A DNA stretch of 64,000 bases from Colletotrichum lupini (lineage: Eukaryota; Ascomycota; Sordariomycetes; Glomerellales; Glomerellaceae). Below the pieces are notes generated by a model, which did no database searches, was not told the DNA's origin, and saw only the letters and a program-made list of their open reading frames with translations. Both the position numbers and the translations under genes were made by a program. Location of the stretch: assembly GCF_023278565.1 (NCBI RefSeq), contig NC_064678.1, forward strand, positions 3,472,001-3,536,000, written 5' to 3'. Shown in pieces: positions 34,188 through 45,041 of this stretch (the stretch's first letter is position 1; each line of letters opens with the position of its first letter).

Positions 34188-36217
34188 TCACAGCTCTCTG
34201 TAGTCGCTGGGGCGGACACGCTTCTGCCGGTTCTGGTGACGGTGAGGGTTCACCGGCCTTCGGAAGTACGCGTCCTCGTCGTTGCTGGGCTGTGTGAAGT
34301 TGTGGCGTTGTTGCTGATTATAGCCACCCATACCGCCGCCGTTCATCCCGCCGCCGTTCATCCCGCCACCATTCATTCCGCCGTTCATGCCATTCATATG
34401 ATTCATGCCGTTCATGTTACCGCCGAAGTTGTTGCCGTACATGTTGTTGTTGCCGCCCATACCAGGGAAGCCGCCGCCGTTCATGGGGTTGAAGCCGGGC
34501 ATGCCCATCATAGGATTCATCATGCCCATCATTGGCATCCCCATGTTCATGTTACCCATGTTGCCCATGTTGCCCATGTTTGGCATATTGGGCATGTTTG
34601 GCATTCCCATGAAGCCGTTCATCATGTTCATGCCGCCGAAACCCATCATCGGGTCCATAGGCATGTTGCCCATGCCGTTCATGCCGTTCATCATCGCTTG
34701 CTGTTGCTCTTGTTGCTTCTGCATCGCCTTCGGAGCCTTCGGAATCTTAGGGTTCTCCATCAACTCATCAGCAGGGCGCTTCTTGGAGTTGGACTCCACG
34801 GACGACGCGCGCTCAGCGGTGGGGCCGGACGGAGCGGTGGCAGGAGTTGCTGATGTCGACTTTGGCGTGCCATCGGCTTTCGGGCCTGTTGGCACTGAGG
34901 CAGGAGCTGCTGCTGTGGCCGCAGGAGACTTTTGCGATGTGGGCGATTTGGCGATTCCGTTGGCTGATTCTGTCTTTGTCTCTCCATTTTCCTTGGGCGA
35001 CGAGGCTGGCGGCGGCGAGGCTGCTGTCGGGCTCTTTGCATCGTTCTTCTCCTTGAGGAACTCCTTCATCTTCTCCGCAGCTTCCTCATCAGCCTTGAGG
35101 TCGTCAATTAAGACACCTTCCGTAGAGCAATTAGGGCAGACGAAGTCCGATTCGATGAGAGCATTGGTTATGCAATCATTGCAATACGTCTTCTGGCAGC
35201 ACGGGGTCTTCATTGGGTCTATGAACATCTTCTTGTCGATAGGACACTCAAGTCCCTGGTCCTGCAATTCTTTGTCTCCCATAGCAATTGCCTTGGCAGC
35301 AGACGCTGAAGACTTGGCTTTGGCCTGGAACTGTTCCCATGAAGCCTTGTCAGGCTCAGCGATCACAAATTCTCCCTCGGCATTGACCATGATGCCTGAT
35401 GGTCTCTTGGTCTCGTCGTCACCACTCTGGGCGAGGGCAACCGACTTGTCCACTGTGCGCAAAAATGACCGCGGAATACCAGTCGTGCGCTTCACACGTG
35501 GACGATTGTCAAACTCTGGATCGTCGTTCGTTGGGCACAACTGGATCCAGTGACCTTTCTCTCCACAGCGATAGCAAATGTAGCCATTGGGAGGGTCATG
35601 GTCAGGCACGTTTGCTGGCTTCTTAGAACCTGGCTTGAACACAGGGGTTTGGCTGCAACTTTGTTAGAGTTGATTCGTTAGGGCGATTGGGGATGGACTT
35701 ACTTTGACATTTCCTCCTGTTGGGCTGACCAAGACTCGGTTTGGGCCTGGAACATGGCTGCCATCTTCTCTTCTTCCGTCATGGCATTGTTCATCTGGCT
35801 GATGGCGTTGGATGCGGCCTTGGCTGTGGCTGATTTGGTGGTCTGTTCTTTGCGGGAGGAATTCTTCGCAGCAACGGGCATCTTGCCAGAGACATATCGG
35901 GCGCCTCGGCCTGCACCAGGCTTGGCGGCTGGAAGGCGACGAGCAACTACGGTCGTAGATCGGGGGATAATGGTCGTATCATCATCGTACTCTGAGAAGA
36001 TGTTAGATTGACAGTCGTGAGAAAACTGTTCAAAATAGAACTTACCCTCACTGCCATCCTCGGAGTAAATAGCAAGGTCGAAGTCGGTACCATCTCCCAA
36101 GCCGCTCTTCAAAATGATGTCGCGCTTCAGCTCGAAGACGGAAATACCGGTGCCATCGAACTCAACTCGCGTCGGCTCCTTTTGAGACTTGAACTTGAAG
36201 AACACGGAGGACGCCAT
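34188..36217 (-). CDS. MPE1: Cleavage/polyadenylation factor Mpe1 (RBBP6-like), 641 aa
   Basis: Subunit of the nuclear CPF 3'-end processing complex. Three exons: 36046-36217, 35703-35991 and 34188-35652, with introns of 54 and 50 bp. N-terminal DWNN ubiquitin-like domain (residues 1-75, from MASSVFFKFKSQKEPTRVEF); CCHC zinc knuckle C180-x2-C183-x4-H188-x4-C193; RING/U-box-like finger (residues 290-329, ECPIDKKMFIDP ... CCQKTYCNDC ... CPNC). After it comes a Ser/Ala/Pro-rich linker, then a remarkable Met/Gly/Asn-rich tail (about 470-605) of short NM, GGM and NGG repeats, and a basic end. I set the start at 36217 because the DWNN fold begins there. The first intron is a multiple of three with no stop, so its retention would give an in-frame 18-residue insert in the DWNN domain. 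Confidence 0.94.
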
Positions 36218-37519
36218 GATGTCTCGTTTGGATAGGTCACAGATGTAGACCGCTATAGACGTTGGCAGCAGTAAAGTGCGCAATCAAATATTTGATTTGA
36301 GTGGCGATGAAGACTTCGCGGGATACCACGAAGATGCAACGCTACCTCAACGTGAGTAGAGAGAGACTTGATGCTTGTAATTTTTCTTCTTGCTTGTGTG
36401 TGATGTCTCTTGCGCTTAGCACCTCTCAAGAGTAATGAAAATCAATTCTGATTTACTTGGAAAACAAGGAAATAAGGGTTGCGGAGTGTAGAGAAAGAGT
36501 ACAATGCCAAAGAGGCCGACACCAGTTGGAGAAAAGTCAGTCCTTTGTGTGAATCCCTCCTCAAATCCAAATCACCTCGACACCTTTCGCACCATCAGTC
36601 GAGAAAACCTCAGTTAGCCAGCGTTGGTTTCCAATTCAGTATTCCGGTCGAAGTGTGAGCGGTCGCAACGGTCTCGTGGCGGGACGCAAACAATCGTACA
36701 GGGAAAGAGTCGGTTGCTGAGCGGGCACTTGCTTCGCTGGTCACCTGGGGCCGAAAAGTCGTTTGGGCGATTATCGTAGGGTGATGGAATCCGTTGCACA
36801 GTCGTATGGAGCACCCGTACGTAGGTTTCGGCAGAACGAAACGCGCGGTCGCAGGTCGTAAGAGGGCGTTGATGGTGATGTTCGTGGCAGGAAAAAGAGG
36901 AGTAACGCAAAGGGGGAGGAGAAGAGATATAGCCGGCAGTGACTGCAGGCAGACGGAGAAAGGTAGCTGGAACCCACTCTCTGGCCACTGCGACCGACCG
37001 GCCTGATTCTGCAGCACTGCCAATTCTGGGCAAGTCTGGGCCAGACGGCACGTAAGCGTCGGATTTCCCGGGTGGATGTTTTTCCGGGAGCCTATGTCCC
37101 GTCTCTGTGCTAGGACTTTCCACCAAGATTCAAGGCACCTTATTAACCTGAGTTCTGAAAGGGTCCCCATTCTTCTCCGGAAGGTGCCGTCACAGCTGAG
37201 TAATCCCAAGAAACTTCCATTGCCTCCTCCGCCCAGGTCCCGACCGGGACTCCACTATCTCGGCCGCGAAGTTGCCGATAACGTCACGTGCTGTATCACG
37301 CAAAAGTTCTTTGGTCTCGGTCTTAGCGCCTCCACCTGGAACGGATACATTAGCAATGGCCAGGTCCCTTCCTGCTGATACGCCGCCGCTTGCCGAAGCG
37401 CATTGAGAGAACCCCGCCATCCGGAGCAGTTGTGGGCAGGTGCATGTAGAGGTACTCTCGGTGCAGCAGAATTCTGGTCAGCTCTTTTGCGCCCGATGTA
37501 GAAGGTCCAGTCCGGCGTC
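36218..37519. other. Divergent intergenic region MPE1 / DUG1
   Basis: 1.3 kb separating divergent starts. Overlapping minus-strand frames at 36610-37209 have no recognisable domain and lack splice support. CACGTG-like and CCAAT-like pieces are present, but none is clearly positioned. Confidence 0.5.
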
Positions 37520-39164
37520 ATGCCCCGCACCTCGTTGTTTAGAGGCCTTGCCCTCCCTCAGACTGCTCGAAAGTTTGTTCCTACAACTCCCAAATCTCTA
37601 CCGTGTTGGCAGACCATCTCACAATCTCGCCGTCACTACCTTACTCCAGCTATAAAAGCACACCAAGCTCGAAAGACCAAGATGGCTCCTCAACTCGACG
37701 GCTACTTCAAGCAGGTCGATGCCGACACCGATCACTTCATCGACCGCCTCCGGAAGGCTGTTGCGATCCCCTCCATCTCAGCTGATGTTGAGCGTCGTCC
37801 CGATGTCGTGAAGATGGGCGAGTGGCTCGCTGCCGAGCTGAAGGCCCTCGGTGCCTCAGTCGAGCTTCGCGAGCTCGGTGAGCAGCCTGACAAGCCTGGC
37901 TTGCAGCTGCCCCCGGTCGTGCTGGGAAGATATGGAAGCGACAAGAACAAGAGAACTATCCTGGTCTACGGCCACTACGATGTTCAGCCCGCCGAGAAGA
38001 CTGATGGCTGGGCGACCGAGCCTTTTGAGCTCTCCGTCGATGACAAGGGCAGAATGTTCGGCCGTGGTGCCACGGACGACAAGGGACCCGTTCTCGGCTG
38101 GTTGAACGCCATCGAGGCTCACCAGAAGGCCGGCATCGACTTCCCCGTCAACCTCCTCATGTGCTTCGAGGGTATGGAGGAGTACGGTTCGGAGGGTCTT
38201 GACGATCTCATCAATGCCGAGGCCAAGAAGTTCTTCGCTGACGCCGATGCTGTCTGCATTTCTGACAACTACTGGCTCGGAACTGAGAAGCCCTGCTTGA
38301 CCTATGGTCTCCGTGGCTGCAACTACTACTCTGTCGAGATCAAGGGCCCTGGCGCTGATTTGCACAGCGGTGTCTTCGGCGGCACTGCTCAGGAACCCAT
38401 GACTGACCTGGTCCGCGTTCTCGGCTCCTTGGTCGACACTGACGGCAAGATCCAGATTCCTGGCATTATGGAGCAGGTCGCCCCTGTTACCAAGGATGAG
38501 GAGACTCTGTATGATGGCATTGCCTTCACTATGGAGACTCTCCACGAGTCTCTCGGCAGCAAGACTACTATCTACGAAGACAAGAAGTCCACCCTCATGG
38601 GAAGATGGCGCTACCCCTCCCTCTCTGTCCACGGTGTTGAGGGTGCCTTCTCTGCCCCTGGCGCGAAGACTGTTATTCCGGCCAAGGTCACTGGCAAGTT
38701 CTCCATCCGTACCGTGCCCAACATGGAGGAGGAGGCGACCAACGAGGCCGTTTACAAGTACGTCAACGAGCAATTCGCAAAGCTCAAGAGCAAGAACACC
38801 ATGAAGGTTTGGGCTCAGCACACCGGCAAGTGGTGGGTTGCATCGCCCAAGCACTGGAACTTCTCGGCTGCCGCCAAGGCTACCGAGCGCGTCTGGGGCG
38901 TGCAGCCTGACTTCACCCGTGAGGGTGGAAGGTATGAATCCTATTTCCAGATACCGAAGGACGTCCATTAACAATAGACGTAGTATCCCCGTCACCTTGA
39001 CCTTTGAGCAGGCCACCGGCAAGAACGTTCTTCTTCTGCCCATGGGTAGCTCCACTGACGGTGCTCACTCCATCAACGAGAAGCTGGACAAGCGCAACTA
39101 CATCGAGGGCATTAAGCTCCTTGGCGCTTACCTGCACTACGTCGCCGAGGAGCCCATCGCATAA
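37520..39164 (+). CDS. DUG1: Cys-Gly metallodipeptidase Dug1 / CNDP2-like (M20 family), 530 or 476 aa
   Basis: Di-zinc peptidase that hydrolyses Cys-Gly and other dipeptides in glutathione breakdown. Exons 37520-38931 and 38984-39164; the 52-bp intron splits an AGT codon inside [13 protein letters not shown]. Numbering from the ATG at 37682: metal ligand region YGHYD (His98), GRGATDDKG (Asp132), catalytic/ligand MEEYGSEG (Glu166-Glu167), dimerisation-lid motif [13 protein letters not shown], and the C-terminal [17 protein letters not shown]. The ATG at 37682 (CAAGATGGC) gives 476 residues, the normal cytosolic length. The frame is open to an ATG at 37520, adding 54 residues rich in Arg/Lys and without any Asp or Glu, ending near RRHYLT: a mitochondrial presequence pattern. 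Either or both starts may be used. Confidence 0.95.
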
Positions 39165-39653
39165 ATCGACCGTGGATTAAGTGAGATCACTACGCCAGAG
39201 GGCAACTAGGAACCGCGATATCTGCCATGACATGCAATGGGGCATTCGCCTTACCACGTTGCCATGGCGAGTTGAGTTCGGCTTACAGGCCGACTGCTGA
39301 CAGCACATCATGCAAGCCGAGAGCGCTGCAATGGGCCGTTGGCCAGATGGGGATCAACGGACAAGAAGCTCCTGATTTTCACTGCAAGGTTCAAATCACA
39401 AGTCACGTAATTCAAATACCCAAACAAATTCATATTAAACCGTGCTCAATTTCGTCGTTTCTAAATGTGGGGTATTAGTGCGTAAATGGACAGTCATGAT
39501 CGTTCGTTCATCATGGTATATACTTCGTGTTCCAGGTATCCAAGCAAAAGGCCGATGAGAGGACAAAGCCTGCATGGCTTGGGATATCTCGTGCGTGTAA
39601 GTGGTAGGGGGAAAGGGGGGGGGGGGTATCGGGAGCTTTCAACAGGAGCTCCA
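39165..39653. other. Intergenic between convergent genes
   Basis: 3' flanks of DUG1 (+) and the Yippee gene (-). It includes a 12-G homopolymer at 39615-39626. No coding signal. Confidence 0.6.
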
Positions 39654-40754
39654 CTACTTCTTCCGCGCCGTCGCCACTCGACGGCTCCGTCTCTTTGCCA
39701 CAACCTCTGGGTCCCAGTTTCCAGAGAACATATCCTCGAGGTCGTCCTCGTCCTCGGAATCAAACACAACTTCAACATCACTGTCCGGCGCGTCCTTGCG
39801 AGCGCTCTGGGCGGCACTGTCGTCGCCGCCGCCATCGTCGCCGTTTCGGTCCGCAACATCCTCGTCTCTACCACCTGCTCCGCCGGCCTCCCCGGCCACG
39901 GAATCGTCATCCTCTACTGCGTCGTCTTCCTCGTCGTCAGAACACTCATCGTCCCGGACGTCGACAACGTCCTCCCAGCTACGGAACGGCACCACGCGCT
40001 CGACCTCGAGGATGAACTTGCCCACCTTGTACTTTTGGCTGAGCTCCTTGGCGTCGACGTACTTCCACCCCAGCTTCGCGCTGCAGAGGACGCAGGTGAT
40101 GTCCGCGACGACGTGCCAGCCCGTGACGAGCTGGCGGTTCTCGCATTTTCCTATGCGGACGTTGGCGAGGCTCCCCTTGTTCTTGCTGCCGTTTGCGCCG
40201 CCGCGTGCACTCTGGGTGGTGGAGGGGGAGGGGGACGCGGTATCGGTGGTGGTGTTTGGGATGGCGGTCGGCGCGATGAGGTAGGCGCGGCCGTAGCGGC
40301 CTGTGAAGCCTTTGCTTACGATTTGGGAGGCGAAGGCGATGTCGCAGGAGCAGGTTGAGCAGCGGAGGGTGTCTGGGTGGGTGCGTGCCAGGGAGGTTGT
40401 TTTGTTGTTTCTGTTGTTCTTGTTGGTGCTGATGCTTGTGGATTTGGAGAGGAGATCTGGTATGCTGCTTGTTGCTGCGGCGGTGGTGGCATCTCGGTAC
40501 GTCGGCGGCGGTGGGCTGTTCGGCGGGGTCGCGGTCTCGTCTGTCGTCGAGGAAGTCGGCGAGGAGCTCAGGGAGGGGACTTGGCTTGCGTCTGGGGTTG
40601 AGTCCGGGGACGTCGAAGCTGTCCCCGTTTCTGCTGCTGCTTCTGATGCGGACGAGGTCCGGCGCGGGGCGCGGCGGCGGAAGGGGACGATGTTGAAGCT
40701 TGGGAGGAGGTACGTTGGGAACGTGGGACGGGAGACGACGATGTTGGGCGCCAT
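39654..40754 (-). CDS. Yippee-domain zinc protein with disordered flanks, 366 aa
   Basis: Single exon. The Yippee/Mis18-type zinc fold is formed by two CxxC knuckles, C132-x2-C135 (LRCSTCSCDIA) and C221-x2-C224 (ITCVLCSAKLGWKYVDA), with the connecting motifs SKGFTGRYGRAYL and VRIGKCENRQLVTGWHVVAD. The family core is about 100-120 residues, but here a 38-residue Thr/Ser/Pro/Gly insertion (161-198) splits it. A 120-residue Ser/Thr/Pro-rich N-terminus precedes it and a strongly acidic tail (about 264-350, DDECSDDEEDDAVEDDD) follows, ending in a basic patch (KRRSRR). Yippee proteins are often nuclear or ubiquitin-ligase associated (yeast Moh1 is the short version). The specific role is unknown. 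Confidence 0.88.
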   Translation of the reverse strand: MAPNIVVSRPTFPTYLLPSFNIVPFRRRAPRRTSSASEAAAETGTASTSPDSTPDASQVPSLSSSPTSSTTDETATPPNSPPPPTYRDATTAAATSSIPDLLSKSTSISTNKNNRNNKTTSLARTHPDTLRCSTCSCDIAFASQIVSKGFTGRYGRAYLIAPTAIPNTTTDTASPSPSTTQSARGGANGSKNKGSLANVRIGKCENRQLVTGWHVVADITCVLCSAKLGWKYVDAKELSQKYKVGKFILEVERVVPFRSWEDVVDVRDDECSDDEEDDAVEDDDSVAGEAGGAGGRDEDVADRNGDDGGGDDSAAQSARKDAPDSDVEVVFDSEDEDDLEDMFSGNWDPEVVAKRRSRRVATARKK

Positions 40755-43700
40755 CGCGAGGGGTCTTGGGGGGTTTCTTGGACGGGAAAGAGAAAGGTGG
40801 GTAGTGCGCCGCGCGTTCTCGGAAGCCCTGGTCCCGAAGATGTGGTTTTCCTTGGAGGTTCTTTGTTTCGCTTGTATGCTGTGGATTACGGCTCGTTGGA
40901 GTTGTAGATTTGGGCGGCGCCGGCGGTGGAGGGTTCTACCATGGTATTCCGGCGAGGGTTCCGATGGAGAGGATGGATGGTCTTCTCTGGATGTTTAGGG
41001 TGAGGAGAGCATGGCTTTGTCTTTGGGAGGAACGACGACGACAGCAAGCGTTTCAGGAGTCTCTACCGCCTCTCTCTTGACTTGTTCACGAGTTTGGATC
41101 CTTCGCGACTGGAACGGGGTCCTGGGGAGGTCATGGAATCATGTATAAGGCAAGGCGGGCAAGCAGGAATGAAGGGTCGGAGGCGATTTGGGGTAGGTAA
41201 GGTAGGTAGTTTGGTAGATCAGAGCCCGGCGCAGGGGCGCAAGTTCGACAGGGAGGGGAACAGGTGAGTGACTGACTTATGGCACGAGACAGTGAGATGG
41301 AGGGGTAGAGGATTTTCGGGCTGGGCTTTCCTTTTTTGGCCTGGCCACCGTCCAAATGGTGTGTAACGTGCAGTTTTTGTGAGCGAGTGAATGATTCGGG
41401 TTGTTGGAGGGTAAGGTAACGCAAGGGAAGGGAAGGGAAGGTATGGCAACTACCGTTCTGGCAAGCAGCATGTCACTGTCACTGTCTCTGGTGGATCCCG
41501 CCTGTTTTGCGGTGAGTGGACGACGGGAAGTGTAAGATATCAAAAGGGTCTGGGCACAAACGTCGGGCATATTTTGGTTGTGTAGGTACCTCCATTTTGA
41601 TAAGGTAGGTATGCGCAGATGTTTGGAGCTTTAGTTTTCTCTGCCCGGACTTGAGATGGAAGAATGTGGCTTGCTGACATTTGATTCAGCTAGACATGAA
41701 GGCTGAAGAGGAGTTGTGGATGTCTTGCCTTCACTTTGATATCGTAAAGTAAGACATTGCAAAGGTGCAAAGGTAGTTACCAACCCGCCTCTCCGGGAAC
41801 ATCTGCTCAACAAGCGGCCAAAATCGGAGCAGCGGGCGTCGGTCTTTATTCAGTACTTACCTTGGGCACAGTACCAGGTATTGAACACTTGAGGGATCGC
41901 TCGGATGCGGTGGTGTACGAAGTAGGTACGGTCAAGTCCCTCGGTCGAAGGAGGTTCGAGCTTCCCCACTTGGCTACCTATACCTTATCACAGCCCAACA
42001 TTATCGATAAGATGAGCAACTGGAAGCGTGAGTCGATAAGAACGAGAGACGGCGGCCGGGTGGAGTCTTCCCAAGTGGTGAGGTTTCCATTGGCGCCGGC
42101 AGTAAGTGTGTGTGTGTGTGTGTCACTGGACTTCGGACCCCACCAGCGGGTGGGTGTGGATGATCACCTCATTCGGCCTCCATCAGATGTGACCCCTCTT
42201 CCTCCAACGGTTGTGCGGCAGACGGAAAGAGAAGGGGTCCCCACCTTCATTCATGTCGTTGGAGACTCCCAGAATGATGATGAGCACCTGAACGGCTGGA
42301 GAGGCTTCTAGAAAAAGCGAAAACCCAAAGTTGATGTTTCGAGTTCCAGAGGTTATTGTTCGGCAACTTTGGAGTTTGCGGGGATCGAGGCCGTCACAAG
42401 TATCTTGCAACAGCATCCAAGGTCATTGTTGAAGCATATCGATCGTTATCTGTGGACCAAAACGCCGCGCAGCTTTCGCTCGGTTTCGGTGAGGAAGTAG
42501 TGGGGAGCGTCAGATGGTCCGTCGGGCTGTTAGCTGCTGACTACCAGAGACCGGCGCCGACTTAGATGCGAAATCTATAGCCCTTTGACCGCACCCAGCA
42601 TCAAGGTAGGTAGACCGTAGCAGCCTCGATGACAAGTAGACGCTCAATTGTTGTTAACACGAAATTAGTAGATCAACTTCGAGCGAATGATCCAGGCCAC
42701 TAAGAGAAGTCGATATTCGTCAAGGTATTCATAACGCACTCGTTCCTTTCGAGAAGGAGAATGCTGCGGTGGATGACTCGCAAATCATGAATGTGGGGGG
42801 CAAAACGGTCAAGTGACCCGAACGGAAACCCGGACCCCAGGAAGTCCAAGCATGCTAGTTGCGGCGCTGCCATGGCATTTTTGGCAGGCATTGACAAGGC
42901 ATCCTGCAATATTGCCCAAGGCAATGTGTGAATATAGACCAACCACCGTGACACCTTATGCTCCGGTGGCCTGCTCGCCCGTCACAATTGCGACGGCCGA
43001 GAAAACGCAGCCTCCGACCGTGCCGGGGCTCCGGCTGAAAGGGGATCCATCCGCTCGAGCAGGTTGCGAACTTGCGACATCTTACGCCATCGTCATATGA
43101 AATGTTTGGACTATCCACGGCGGACGTCTGGAATACAGTACTGTGTACGTGGTGAGCTCACCCATAGTTTCGAGCTTGGTGACGGTAGGCTGGCCTCTCG
43201 CAAACCCTAATTGTCCTGATGGTGGAGGACCCCGACATTTCTCAGCGGTTATCTGTCATTCGTGTGTATGTGCGACGATCGACGGCCGTGTGCTTGAACT
43301 GCTTGCGTAATATCACCTCACTTTCGTAAGTTGATGATTCAAAAAGGGAACCAGTTATCGGGCCAACGCCACACATATCAACGTTGATCATCCTTGTGGA
43401 AGCCCATCAAGAGTACGGATAAAGCACTGCGATACTGTGAGCGCCAGAGAGAGAAACTCATCTGTTGACCGTTTCCGTCCAAGAGATGATTACCCCAAGT
43501 TCTGGGTCGGGCTAGGGTGGCTGGGCAGCAAGGGCTCGGTTTGGGGGGGATTGACCACGTGCATGTGAAGTGCAGCCCACGGCCTCGTTCGATTGGCAGA
43601 GGCCGCAGGAGAAGCAGTCAAAGTGCCAAGCGCCGTGCCGGGCCCGGATTGGGAGCGTCCACCCGAGTTGGTTGATTGCTGGCGGGAGACTACTGGTGAC

Positions 43701-45041
43701 AGTAGAATTGGGGCATCTCTGACTGGTCTGTACGGATAGACGGTCGAGATAGGCTTGGATGCATACAGTTATTGGAGTTTGGAGACAGAAGGATGCATCT
43801 GCTTCAAGTCCGTCAATGAACCAGTACCCAAAGAGTAGGTAAGATACCTAGATCGTGGACCACAAATGACCGAGCAGCATCAGCCAATGCAATGCAGCCC
43901 AAGAAACAACGTGCTTTGCTTCCCATACCGCCTCATACAGTGCAACATTGACGGTTGGCGCATTGCAAAGCAAAGGGCTCCAGCCGGTTTCGTAAGCCTA
44001 GACCAGTGCCCCCCCAATGGACCGTGGACCATGGACGCCCCCTTGCCAGTGAGAACAATGGACAAACTGGAACCCTCTGGAAGCTGCGTAAAGAGACAGC
44101 TGTTGTCGATGATGATCGTAGCGAACAAGCAAACAGATCATGGAGTGCCGATGTGAAGTGACGAAAGTAGAGGGTCCCTGAGGATTGTGATTGAGTAAGA
44201 TCCAAGCAATTGAAAGTCTGAATTGACGTGGACGGAATCAATGGCATTGAACTGCATTGGATGGTGAGGAGGAGACATGGATGATGGATGATGGGATCCG
44301 AGGAAAGAAGGGGGAAAGGTGGAGATGCCTTGGCTGATTATGACTGTTCCTTCCCTTGTATCCATACGCATGCGCAGTACCTCAGGTACTGTGTAGGTTT
44401 TCCCACTGGGCCGGTGAGCTTGGCCGCTTTTTTTGGTGGCTGCCACCCCTTGAGACTGCCATTGCGGCCCATTGGAAAGTGGCACGGCACGGCTGGGTGG
44501 CGGTTGCTGCGTGCTGCACAGTGGACAGCCCAAGTGATGGTCCCCTTGGCTGGGCTGCTTTCTCCGCCACGCTAGACGTTTCCACCCTTTATTATTTTTT
44601 TCTGTAGGAGGGAGATATGGCCTTTCCGCTGGGTTTTTATTCACCACTCCGCCCGCCGCCGCCGTCTCGTCCCAATTCCCCTCTTCTTGCCTTCCCCATC
44701 GCAACGCTTCACCGCCGATATCCTGCTCGCCTCACCCGCAACAACCGCCGTTCAAGAAGAAGAAAAACAAGGACAAAACATCAACGCAAATCCTCGCCCC
44801 CGCGCTACTACATCAATCGATCTACACAAATCGACAACAGCCTCATCAGCTAAACCAACAAAACCCACACCACCTTTTCAAGAAAACACTACCATCGTCG
44901 CTACTTGACTCTCGCCTCACTTTTCAAATACCAACCACCAACTCATCGACGATCCGGTTCCGATTTCCCGAGAACCGACCTCCCAAACCAATTCTACCTC
45001 AACACCAGATTTTAGCTACCAGACCCCGAAAATCAATCGCA
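40755..45041. other. Long intergenic region (4.3 kb): Yippee promoter and antizyme upstream region
   Basis: Divergent starts on both sides. Nothing convincingly coding: frames such as 41757-42311 and 44138-44704 lack domains and good starts. The last 400 bases (44640-45041) are C-rich and A-rich in alternation, like a long fungal 5' UTR, and carry an upstream ATG frame (44617-44853) that could act as a uORF of the antizyme mRNA. A GT microsatellite is listed separately. Confidence 0.5.
42106..42123. repeat. (GT)9 microsatellite
   Basis: Nine uninterrupted GT units in intergenic DNA. Confidence 0.9.

Noticed and set aside
34405..35553. 382-codon frame antisense to MPE1
   Set aside because: Pure shadow of the Met/Gly-rich and Ser/Ala-rich coding sequence on the other strand (reads as Met/Pro/Phe repeats).
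37856..39055. 399-codon frame antisense to DUG1
   Set aside because: Shadow of a strongly codon-biased conserved gene; no domain of its own.
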